Source: Acetomicrobium sp. UBA3949 (GTDB taxonomy: Bacteria; Synergistota; Synergistia; Synergistales; Acetomicrobiaceae). From it: a DNA stretch of 12,942 nucleotides. The notes under the pieces are model-generated. The model had not been told where the DNA came from. It did no database searches and worked only from the letters and a program-made list of their open reading frames with translations. How positions within the stretch are numbered: the first letter of the stretch is position 1; every line of letters starts with the position of its first letter. This document shows, piece after piece, positions 7,070 to 12,942 of the stretch. Location: contig DGDP01000037.1 of the NCBI GenBank assembly GCA_002385485.1, forward strand, positions 1 through 12,942. Reading direction: 5' to 3'. Made by a program: the position numbers and the translations under genes.

Positions 7070-7917
7070 CTCATATCACCTCTGCACAACCGTTTTAAAC
7101 GTTCCACCATCCGCAAATGCAGTCTGTGGCCGGCCTTAAACCCGACGACGTGAGCGCAAAGGAATTTACCCACCAAAGACAGATCTCCCAGCAGGTCCAT
7201 CGCCTTGTGCCTGACGCATTCGTTTTCAAAGCGCAGGGAAGTATCGTTTACCAATCCCCTATCATCGAACACCAACGCATTGTCCAGGCTGCCGCCTAAG
7301 GCCAAACCCTGCTTTTTTAGCTCATCCACATCTTCAAGCCTGACGAAAGTCCTGGCAGGAGCAAAATCTTTAAGGAAAGTCTCCTCCGTTACGACCGAAG
7401 AAAAGACCTGCGTCCCTATAAAGTCGTTATCAAAGGATATTATATAGCTCACTTTTAGAACATCGGAGGGAAAGCAGGCAACCCACGCCCCAGCCTCGTC
7501 GTCTTCCACAAGGAGGGGAGATGACAAATTTATGGGCCCTTCTTCGCCATCATCCTTCTCCGCCAGACCGGCATCTTTTATGCGCTCCGCCCATGGCAAG
7601 GCGCTGCCGTCAAATATGGGGACTTCTCCTCCCTCTACAACTACAACTGCGTCATCTACGCCCATACCGTAAAGGGATGCCAGAAGATGTTCCACGGTAT
7701 AAATTATCTCGCCATCGGGCAAAACCAGACAGGTGGACCTGCCGGGCGAGAAAAGCTCACAATCTCCGATGGGATAAGGATTTTTTTCCCTCGAAGCGCA
7801 GATCATTATACCACTTTCCCGGTAGGAGGGAACCAAGGTAATAGCGCTCTCCCTTCCGCCGTGAAGCCCCTTGCCCTTAACTTCTATTGTTCTTCGAAGA
7901 GTCGTTCTTTTTGCCAT
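7066..7917 (-). CDS. lpxC: UDP-3-O-acyl-N-acetylglucosamine deacetylase LpxC
   Basis: LpxC is the zinc-dependent deacetylase for the committed step of lipid A synthesis. With the start at 7917 the protein has 283 residues and begins MAKRTTLRRT, as is typical of the family. Landmarks: KGLHGG near 16-21, EHLLASLYGMG with E76 and the zinc ligand H77, PIFDGSA (100-106), RHKAMDLLGD with zinc ligands H237 and D241, and the general catalytic H264 in AGHRLHL. These numbers fall within two residues of E. coli H79, H238, D242 and H265, which supports this start. An in-frame ATG at 7935 would add six residues and extend the overlap with lpxD from 41 to 59 bases. The ribosome-binding site is weak for both: GGAG 12 bases before 7917, GGA eight bases before 7935. 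The C-terminal tail is short. Confidence 0.96.
   Translation of the reverse strand: MAKRTTLRRTIEVKGKGLHGGRESAITLVPSYRESGIMICASREKNPYPIGDCELFSPGRSTCLVLPDGEIIYTVEHLLASLYGMGVDDAVVVVEGGEVPIFDGSALPWAERIKDAGLAEKDDGEEGPINLSSPLLVEDDEAGAWVACFPSDVLKVSYIISFDNDFIGTQVFSSVVTEETFLKDFAPARTFVRLEDVDELKKQGLALGGSLDNALVFDDRGLVNDTSLRFENECVRHKAMDLLGDLSLVGKFLCAHVVGFKAGHRLHLRMVERLKRLCRGDMS
7076..7082 (-). promoter_or_regulatory. Ribosome-binding site GAGGTGA of fabZ, supporting a TTG start
   Basis: GAGGTGA lies six bases before the TTG at 7069, inside the last codons of lpxC. No ATG or GTG is available in frame before the conserved family sequence, so this strong site supports the TTG as the true start. Confidence 0.75.
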
Positions 7918-8944
7918 CGCAATCTTTCGCTCCATATTTTCGTTCCAGGTGCACGAGCCTTTCGTATATCTCAGGCAACTTCTGCATTAACGCTTGAATC
8001 TTTAATTCTTCCCTGTGGTCTCTCGCCGGAAAACCGGAGACCATCATTCCCGGAGGAATGTCCTTGGTCACCCCCGATTTGGCCGCCACTATCGTCCCTC
8101 TCCCTACCTTTACGTGATCCTTGACACCGCTTTGGGCGGCCATAATCACGTTATCTTCTATTACCGCGCTTCCGGCGATTCCAGTCATGGCTACTATTAT
8201 GCAGTTTGAGCCTATTTTTGCGTTATGACCTATATGGACGCAGTCTCCTATCTTGGTGCCTGAACCTATATGGGTATCCCCGATTGTTCCCCTGTCTATG
8301 CTAGTCAGGGCACCGATCTCGACGTCGTCTTCCACAAACAAACCTCCAACTTGAGGGATCTTTATAAGGCCCTCTTTGTCGTTGTAAAATCCGAACCCTT
8401 CACAACCAAGGGAAGCGCCTGCATGGATGAGACACCTTTTTTTCAAGGTTACATTGTGGTATATGCTCGCATTTGGTTCAATTACAGTTCCTTCACCAAT
8501 AAAGACGTTTTTTCCGACATAAACGTGTGCCTCAAGGATGGCGTTAGCAGATATCACGGCCCCCTCATCCACTACACACAAAGGACCGACATATGCCGAA
8601 GGATCCACTGAAGCTCTTTCGTGTACGACGGCTGAGGGGTGAACGCCTCTTTGAGAGGAACGCGGCCTTTCAAAAAGGGAAAGCAACTTAATCAAAGCCT
8701 TCTTCGGGTCTTCGATCTCAACTCCGCTTTGACCGGGACTCAGCCAATTTACGGGAGCTATCACAAAAACCTTCTCCCCCAGCTTCTGAAGCCACTTCTT
8801 CTCCCACACGACGCATAGATAATTTGGGGCGGCCTCCTCGGGGGAAGCAATCCCCAAAACGATCTCTTCCGGATCTCCCGCCAACCTGCCCTGCAAATAA
8901 GTCGCAACTTGGGAAAGACTCCAGGCCCTGTCGAAATTCTTCAT
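7877..8944 (-). CDS. lpxD: UDP-3-O-(3-hydroxyacyl)glucosamine N-acyltransferase LpxD
   Basis: LpxD adds the second 3-hydroxyacyl chain, to the 2-amino group of UDP-3-O-acyl-glucosamine, after LpxC has acted. The 355-residue protein has the N-terminal uridine-binding domain (about 1-100), a left-handed beta-helix of hexapeptide repeats (about 101-320), and a C-terminal helix (about 321-345). The catalytic histidine is H240 in HIGHNAKIG (E. coli H239), and GFGFYNDKEGLIKIPQVGG (183-201) is the conserved substrate loop. A hydrophilic tail rich in Lys, Asp and Ser after residue 340 is encoded by DNA that overlaps the start of lpxC. The ATG at 8944 has AAGGA about nine bases upstream, and the gene begins 22 bases after the preceding barrel-like gene. 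In E. coli skp lies directly upstream of lpxD. Here that place is taken by a different envelope protein. Confidence 0.96.
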   Translation of the reverse strand: MKNFDRAWSLSQVATYLQGRLAGDPEEIVLGIASPEEAAPNYLCVVWEKKWLQKLGEKVFVIAPVNWLSPGQSGVEIEDPKKALIKLLSLFERPRSSQRGVHPSAVVHERASVDPSAYVGPLCVVDEGAVISANAILEAHVYVGKNVFIGEGTVIEPNASIYHNVTLKKRCLIHAGASLGCEGFGFYNDKEGLIKIPQVGGLFVEDDVEIGALTSIDRGTIGDTHIGSGTKIGDCVHIGHNAKIGSNCIIVAMTGIAGSAVIEDNVIMAAQSGVKDHVKVGRGTIVAAKSGVTKDIPPGMMVSGFPARDHREELKIQALMQKLPEIYERLVHLERKYGAKDCDGKKNDSSKNNRS

Positions 8945-8966
8945 AGCTCTCTTCCTTTCAAAAACC

Positions 8967-10214
8967 TCAAAAATTGCCTACCGCTCGCACGCTGACCTCG
9001 TCATCGTCTCGCTCGTCCAGGTAGATCTCTAAGGAAAGATGTTCCGTAAAGCGGTAGCCCAACGCAGCATTATTTTCGCTGTCCTCGGAATAGCGCCACC
9101 AAGCGTAAAAAGCCTTAATGCCGCCTTCTATCCAAAGTCTATACCAAGTCTTATCTTCCTCAAGCTCTCTCTCTGCACCCACCCAAATATCTCTGTAGGG
9201 AGACCACCTCAACCCCAACCTCTCTTCGCTGTCTCCGTCATCTAAAAAAAGGATGGCCTCTCCGTAAAGTTCCACATCCCAGGATGGAAAAGGTTGTGCT
9301 TTACGTCCGAAATGCAACCCCAGTTCAGTGGATTTATCCTCCGTTCCGCCGTAAGCTGCTCCCCAAACGTAGAATGAATATCTTTTGCTTTCTACATTTG
9401 TTTCGACCCTTGCAATCCTCGAGGGCATAAATTTGGTATCTACTTCTATCTTTGCTGTATCAGCAAATGGCATATCTTTCAATTTTTCCTCGACAATAAG
9501 CTCTATATCCCTCTCGTGCTTGGCAGCCCAGCTAACGGGAATCCCGACGAAGGGAGACAGGCCTTCAGCCATCTTCTCGCGCATGTCATACTGCCAAAAG
9601 GAGGGCAGGGACCTGGAAAAAATGTGGGCATCGAAGGTCAATATCAGGTCCTGTGTCGCCGTGAAGGATATGTTAACAACGTGAAAATCGCCCTCTCGGC
9701 TCACCAAAACGTGGGGCTCCCAACCGGGAAGGCGGGAGGAGACGATCCCTTTAACCTCCCTCAAAAACACCTCGTCAGCCCACTTTAAAGCCTCTACGGG
9801 AACGCCTTTCAGCATATTTAGAACTTCTTCATCAACCCCCGAAATATCCTTTAAAAACCAGCCGTCACAGGGTTGTCTCAGTCTGGGAACGGAGATGGCA
9901 ACCTTCCATTCGGGCTTTGCCTTTGGCACAACGTCCATAAATACCTCTCTTTTTACCGTTATATTCAGTCGCTTTATCTCGTATCCCTCGAAAATCCTCT
10001 CCGATACCATGCGAAGAAGTCTTTCCTGTCGGCTCACTTCGTAGTCGGGCATCTCATTCATGACGGCAATGACGCTTTCTCTCATTGCCGCAGCAAGCCA
10101 TTCGGGAGGACCCGTCAAAGAGACTTTCGCATCCCCATAAGCGGCCCCGCAGAGGAAACCAGCCCAAAGAAGGAGAAAAAAGATCCCTTTTGTAGCCCCC
10201 CTAAGCTGCCTCAT
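8967..10214 (-). CDS. Uncharacterised exported protein, probable small outer-membrane beta-barrel with a POTRA-like N-terminal region
   Basis: I do not recognise this 415-residue protein. It has a clear Sec signal peptide: basic MRQLR, a hydrophobic core at 11-24, and likely cleavage after AAYG (24-27). Cysteine 22 lacks a lipobox. Residues 31-265 contain two or three stretches with alternating helix and strand character (about 31-110, 125-195, 205-262), reminiscent of POTRA or similar periplasmic domains, though no specific match is claimed. From about 266 the sequence becomes amphipathic beta-strands with many aromatics and acidic turns (for example RYSFYVWGAAYG, WDVELYGEAILFL, KAFYAWWRYS), about ten strands in all. 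The protein ends SVRAVGNF, with the terminal phenylalanine that is typical of BamA-client barrels. It starts nine bases after the bamA stop, with a weak ribosome-binding site. Possible roles include Omp85-like assembly factor, LPS-related porin or structural protein. All of these are inference. Confidence 0.75.
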   Translation of the reverse strand: MRQLRGATKGIFFLLLWAGFLCGAAYGDAKVSLTGPPEWLAAAMRESVIAVMNEMPDYEVSRQERLLRMVSERIFEGYEIKRLNITVKREVFMDVVPKAKPEWKVAISVPRLRQPCDGWFLKDISGVDEEVLNMLKGVPVEALKWADEVFLREVKGIVSSRLPGWEPHVLVSREGDFHVVNISFTATQDLILTFDAHIFSRSLPSFWQYDMREKMAEGLSPFVGIPVSWAAKHERDIELIVEEKLKDMPFADTAKIEVDTKFMPSRIARVETNVESKRYSFYVWGAAYGGTEDKSTELGLHFGRKAQPFPSWDVELYGEAILFLDDGDSEERLGLRWSPYRDIWVGAERELEEDKTWYRLWIEGGIKAFYAWWRYSEDSENNAALGYRFTEHLSLEIYLDERDDDEVSVRAVGNF

Positions 10215-10223
10215 GACCCATCT

Positions 10224-12098
10224 TTAGAAGAGCTCGCCGAACCCGAAGTGCGTATATGTTTCGTACTCTCCTTCGGCCAGATCTATGCGCAAGTTGCCGA
10301 GGGGAGTTCTCACGCGAACTCCTATGCCGTAAGAATCGTGCAGATCCGACAGGTCGAAGCTGGAAGATCGGCTTCCGCCACGACCTACAGTCCTATAAAG
10401 ATAATCTATCAAGGGATCGCTATCCCCCCAGGCGTTTCCGGCGTCGTAGAAGAATACCAGCCCGAAGGCCTGCTCTATGGGTATCCTAATCTCAAAGTTG
10501 GCCAAAAACATCTCCGTACCGTAAAACTCGTCCTCTTCGTAACCGCGAAGGTCCTTGTCTCCGCCCAAAAAATACTGATCCATGAATGGGATTTCGCCGC
10601 TTGAAAAGCCGGCCCTCACGCGGGCAGCGAAAATCACGGGCGTGTCTTCCGTCCCAAGGTCGATATCGAAGATCTCCCCTATTCTGGTTACGGGCGTGTA
10701 ATATCTGGCTTCGAGCCAGTATTTGGTGAAGTCCCAGTCGCTTCCCAGGAAATCCAGGGCCTGTTCAACGTTTAAGCTGACGACGTCTCCCTTTGGATAG
10801 CTTAAATACTCATCCAGCGTGGAACGCTGCAATCTGCCCGTGATGGAAAAGGTCTTCCCCGATTGCATGTGTTCGTCGAAGTATATCCTTTGAATTTCTT
10901 CTACTTCCTTGCCCCTATATTTCCCGGTGGTATCGTTATCACTAACCTCCTTTGCCGCACTCTTAAACTCATTCCGCCAAATTATATCCTCGTAGGGTAT
11001 ATCCGAATCATGCCAGTCCAGCGTTGCATACCAGCTAAGCCTGGGGTCGCGTTTGAACTTCTTTCCCGCTCCCACGGATATGCCGGTCCTGGTCTCCTCG
11101 TACTCGAAGACCGACTCCCCGCCAATGTAGTTTTCTATGTCGTCCCACTCCCACCTATAGAGGTTTACCCTCCAGGAGTAATAATCGACATCCATAAAGG
11201 GCTCTTCATAGGTGATCCAGTATTGGTCTCTCTTTCCCGTCTCAAATCCGACAGACGCGGTACGGCCCAACCCCTTCCAGTTGGTATCCTCGTAAGACAG
11301 GCCACCACTCCATCCGCTGCTTGAGCCGTGACCTATGGTAAGGCCAATCCTTCCGGTCCTCTGCTCCTCCACTGAGACTATGATGTTTACGAAGGCGGGG
11401 TCCTGAGTGGGCTCGAAACCGACGTTCACCGTCTCGAAGTACCCCAACCTCTGAAGCTTATTGAGGGAGTGTCTCAGCACCTTGGCGTTGAAATGATCTC
11501 CCGGTTTTAGCTTTATCTCCCGCTCTATAACGTAAGTCTTGGTTTTTTCGTTTCCCTGGACGGCAATTTCTCCGACCTTGGGTTCAAGTATCTTTACCGT
11601 AATGACGCCTTCTTCAATTTGCACATCCCGCACTCGCATCATTGCATAGCCGTCTTCCTGATATTTGTTTCTGATCCTCTCGAGGTCGTGCCTGAAAAAG
11701 ACGGAGTTGAAGATATTGCCCGGCTTCGTAAAGACAAGCTCTTTAAGTTCATCCTCGCTATATACTTCGTTTCCTTCAAACCTTATTTCCTTTACGACAG
11801 GGTTTTCCTGCACCACGTAAACTACCTTGATGCCATCCGCTACAGGCTCGACTCTAACGTCGACATAGGAGAAAAAGCCCAAATTATATATGGCCTCTAC
11901 ATCCTTATCGATCTGTTCCCGCTCTGCCGGTTGGCCTGCTTTTGTGCCGACTATTGATAGTATGTAGTTGGTGTCCACCTGCCGATTGCCCTCTACCTCT
12001 ACGGCCACGACGTTGGGCATCGTCTGGGCAAAAGCAAGGGGTGAATTTAAAAGCATGAAGACTAGGCTGAATATCACGATTCTAATGAAAAATTTCAT
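10224..12098 (-). CDS. bamA: Outer-membrane protein assembly factor BamA (Omp85 family), three POTRA domains
   Basis: BamA inserts beta-barrel proteins into the outer membrane. With the ATG at 12098 it has 624 residues: a signal peptide (cleavage probably after AFA, 22-24), POTRA domains at about 29-99, 100-173 and 174-246, and a 16-stranded barrel from about 250 to the end. POTRA signatures are visible as VEVEGNRQV, IRFEGNEVY and IAVQGNEKT, each followed by a helix pair and an NLGFF, EDGYA or RLGYF turn. The loop 6 motif is LRGY (517-520) in GGDKDLRGY, and the protein ends FGELF with a terminal aromatic residue. E. coli BamA has five POTRAs and 810 residues, so this is a shorter form. A GTG at 12110 is in frame, but it overlaps the AAGGAG site that lies 11 bases before the ATG, so the ATG is preferred. 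Confidence 0.96.
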   Translation of the reverse strand: MKFFIRIVIFSLVFMLLNSPLAFAQTMPNVVAVEVEGNRQVDTNYILSIVGTKAGQPAEREQIDKDVEAIYNLGFFSYVDVRVEPVADGIKVVYVVQENPVVKEIRFEGNEVYSEDELKELVFTKPGNIFNSVFFRHDLERIRNKYQEDGYAMMRVRDVQIEEGVITVKILEPKVGEIAVQGNEKTKTYVIEREIKLKPGDHFNAKVLRHSLNKLQRLGYFETVNVGFEPTQDPAFVNIIVSVEEQRTGRIGLTIGHGSSSGWSGGLSYEDTNWKGLGRTASVGFETGKRDQYWITYEEPFMDVDYYSWRVNLYRWEWDDIENYIGGESVFEYEETRTGISVGAGKKFKRDPRLSWYATLDWHDSDIPYEDIIWRNEFKSAAKEVSDNDTTGKYRGKEVEEIQRIYFDEHMQSGKTFSITGRLQRSTLDEYLSYPKGDVVSLNVEQALDFLGSDWDFTKYWLEARYYTPVTRIGEIFDIDLGTEDTPVIFAARVRAGFSSGEIPFMDQYFLGGDKDLRGYEEDEFYGTEMFLANFEIRIPIEQAFGLVFFYDAGNAWGDSDPLIDYLYRTVGRGGSRSSSFDLSDLHDSYGIGVRVRTPLGNLRIDLAEGEYETYTHFGFGELF

Positions 12099-12109
12099 CC
12101 CCGAGATCA

Positions 12110-12115
12110 CTCCTT
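12110..12115 (-). promoter_or_regulatory. Ribosome-binding site AAGGAG of bamA
   Basis: AAGGAG begins in the stop codon of the preceding gene and lies 11 bases before the bamA ATG at 12098. The in-frame GTG at 12110 overlaps its last base and therefore cannot use it, which decides the start. Confidence 0.7.
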
Positions 12116-12765
12116 CAATTTGAAAACTCTACGGCAGCCTTCTCTTGACCCTTGAGGGCTTTCTCTCCTAGGCGAACCAACCTCAAGAAATCCTCCAACA
12201 TGGCATCCTCAAATGATACACCACTCTTTTTCTCTTCGGGTAAGTCCTTTGACTCATTTTTTCCGTTTTTCGCAAAATCTTTTCTGCCAAGGTCGTCCTT
12301 TTTGCCCTTTAAGGTTTCCTTTTCCTCGGGCTTCGCCTCAGCCACGGAAGCTTCTCCCGGATCGTAGAGGCGCCCCAGGTTTGTGTCGCTTAAACTTTTT
12401 CGCAAGGCCATGATAAGCCTTTCCTCTTCATCCGTTATCAGACTCAAACGAAGGGATTCGACATCTCTCGACCTTGAAGCCTGTGCTCTTTCGCCGCTGC
12501 CTCCTGCCACCTCCATAGAGGTTGGCAAAGCCAGCGCCACTAAAAAGACAGCTGCCACAAGTATAGACACGAAAGCCTGCTTCAACGACAAAGAGATGCG
12601 ATGGCTCCTTGAATCTGAGATGAGGGTCAGAATTTCTTCCCTGGCGATTCGCATCTCCGCCTCGGCACATTCAAGTTCGACGACTACATCCCTTGGCCTG
12701 CCTCGCCTGCAGGCTTCTATGCTTCTGTCGATCCAACGTCTTATCCTCAAAAGACGTCTCTCCAC
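12115..12765 (-). CDS. Uncharacterised single-pass membrane protein, possible anti-sigma or sigma-regulatory protein
   Basis: I do not recognise this protein by sequence. From the GTG at 12765 it has 216 residues: a basic, helical N-terminal region (1-60, including RRLLRIRRW and AEAEMRIAREEI), one hydrophobic segment (about 62-81), then an extracytoplasmic tail very rich in Lys, Glu and Asp (about 140-190) and a short C-terminal helix (EDFLRLVRLGEKAL). The positive-inside pattern predicts the N-terminus in the cytoplasm. An in-frame TTG at 12780 is possible, but a GGGGGG run seven bases before the GTG favours the latter. It lies 27 bases after a sigma region 4-like gene and 16 bases before bamA. 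That arrangement, with a cytosolic head, one membrane span and an outer tail, is what an anti-sigma factor looks like. No zinc-type HxxxCxxC motif is seen, so this role is inference. Confidence 0.6.
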   Translation of the reverse strand: MERRLLRIRRWIDRSIEACRRGRPRDVVVELECAEAEMRIAREEILTLISDSRSHRISLSLKQAFVSILVAAVFLVALALPTSMEVAGGSGERAQASRSRDVESLRLSLITDEEERLIMALRKSLSDTNLGRLYDPGEASVAEAKPEEKETLKGKKDDLGRKDFAKNGKNESKDLPEEKKSGVSFEDAMLEDFLRLVRLGEKALKGQEKAAVEFSN

Positions 12766-12772
12766 GATAAGT

Positions 12773-12778
12773 CCCCCC
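12773..12778 (-). promoter_or_regulatory. Ribosome-binding run GGGGGG deciding the GTG start at 12765
   Basis: Six guanines on the minus strand lie seven bases before the GTG at 12765. The alternative TTG at 12780 would lie upstream of this run and has only an A/T-rich stretch before it, so the run supports the shorter protein. Confidence 0.6.
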
Positions 12779-12792
12779 AAATAAAAAAACGC

Positions 12793-12942
12793 TTAAGTTG
12801 CTCCCAAAACCTTTTTTAGCTTCGCGATGGCCCTTCTCCTCAACCTGTAGATATAACTTATGTCGACACCCTTTTTCCGGGCAACTTCCTTTACGGATAA
12901 GCCGTTTATGTCGATGGCTCTTACTATCTCAGCCTCCCTCTC
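12793..12942 (-). CDS. C-terminal end of a sigma-70 region 4-like helix-turn-helix protein (partial)
   Basis: The last 49 codons and TAA stop of a gene whose start lies beyond the window; it is visible as an open frame from 12942 to 12793. The fragment opens EREAEIVRAIDINGLSVKEV and continues ARKKGVDISYIYRLRRRA before ending KKVLGAT. The pattern of an ERE helix, a G-hydrophobic-S turn, an EVA helix, a GV turn and a recognition helix followed by RRRAIAKLKK is that of sigma factor region 4.2, as found in ECF sigma factors, which binds the -35 element. With region 2 missing from view, it could also be a sigma-like HTH regulator without core-binding ability. The downstream membrane protein and the envelope operon suggest an envelope-responsive regulator. 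Confidence 0.7.
   Translation of the reverse strand, partial: EREAEIVRAIDINGLSVKEVARKKGVDISYIYRLRRRAIAKLKKVLGAT

Noticed and set aside
7687..8124. A 145-codon plus-strand open frame across the lpxC/lpxD overlap
   Set aside because: Antisense to two genes with intact catalytic motifs. The translation is low in plausible structure.
9019..10214. Cysteine 22 near the N-terminus of the barrel-like protein, as a lipoprotein site
   Set aside because: The residues before the cysteine (G-F-L) do not fit a lipobox, and a normal signal peptidase I site (AAYG) follows.
9873..10604. A 243-codon plus-strand open frame
   Set aside because: It runs antisense across the junction of two well-supported minus-strand genes, bamA and its barrel-like neighbour. 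Its translation shows no family signature or domain pattern, so it is a shadow frame.
12781..12795. Run of seven T on the minus strand just after the sigma-like gene, as a possible terminator
   Set aside because: The preceding bases contain only the small palindrome CTTAAG and no stable GC-rich stem. The next ribosome-binding run begins immediately after.
12856..12884. TTGCCC and ATAAGT on the minus strand with a 17-base spacer, as a possible promoter for the membrane protein and bamA
   Set aside because: Both hexamers match the consensus poorly and lie inside coding sequence for the HTH. There is nothing to set it apart from chance.

Overview
The window is a continuous, gene-dense block of a diderm (Gram-negative type) bacterial genome. 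Every supportable gene lies on the minus strand, so the operon reads from base 12942 down to base 1. It holds most of the Raetz lipid A pathway, the outer-membrane protein insertase BamA and two parts of the lipid A/LPS export machinery. Gene order, use of LpxI instead of LpxH, a three-POTRA BamA, and frequent GTG/TTG starts resemble the envelope cluster of Synergistota (Acetomicrobium/Anaerobaculum-like). That taxonomic guess is from memory of gene order only and is moderate to low in confidence.

Layout in transcription order: (1) 12942-12793, C-terminal end of a sigma-70 region 4-like helix-turn-helix protein, cut by the window edge; (2) 12765-12115, a single-pass membrane protein with a charged C-terminal tail, possibly an anti-sigma or sigma-regulating protein; (3) bamA; (4) an unfamiliar 415-residue exported protein that looks like a small outer-membrane beta-barrel and sits where skp/ompH usually lies; (5) lpxD, lpxC, fabZ, lpxA; (6) a kdsC-like HAD phosphatase; (7) one LptF/LptG-family permease; (8) lpxI, lpxB; (9) a second, divergent LpxB-like glycosyltransferase; (10) an MsbA-like ABC transporter whose C-terminal third runs off the window.

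How the genes fit together: LpxA, LpxC and LpxD build UDP-2,3-diacylglucosamine, LpxI hydrolyses it to lipid X, and LpxB joins lipid X to UDP-diacylglucosamine to make the disaccharide. FabZ draws on the same 3-hydroxyacyl-ACP pool that feeds LpxA/LpxD. KdsC supplies Kdo for the core, MsbA would flip the product, and the LptF/G protein would extract it towards the outer membrane. BamA, and perhaps its barrel-like neighbour, act in the outer membrane. LpxK, the Kdo transferase, the other Kdo synthesis genes, LptA/B/C/D and Skp are not in the window.

No gap between genes exceeds about 27 bases. Four junctions are four-base NTGA stop/start overlaps, and lpxD/lpxC, lpxA/kdsC and the glycosyltransferase/transporter pair overlap further. 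This suggests one long, translationally coupled transcript. I saw no RNA genes, mobile elements, CRISPR arrays, long repeats or convincing terminators. The most interesting points are the barrel-like protein between bamA and lpxD, the tandem LpxB paralogue, and the sigma-like plus membrane-protein pair at the head of an operon that E. coli places under sigma-E control.
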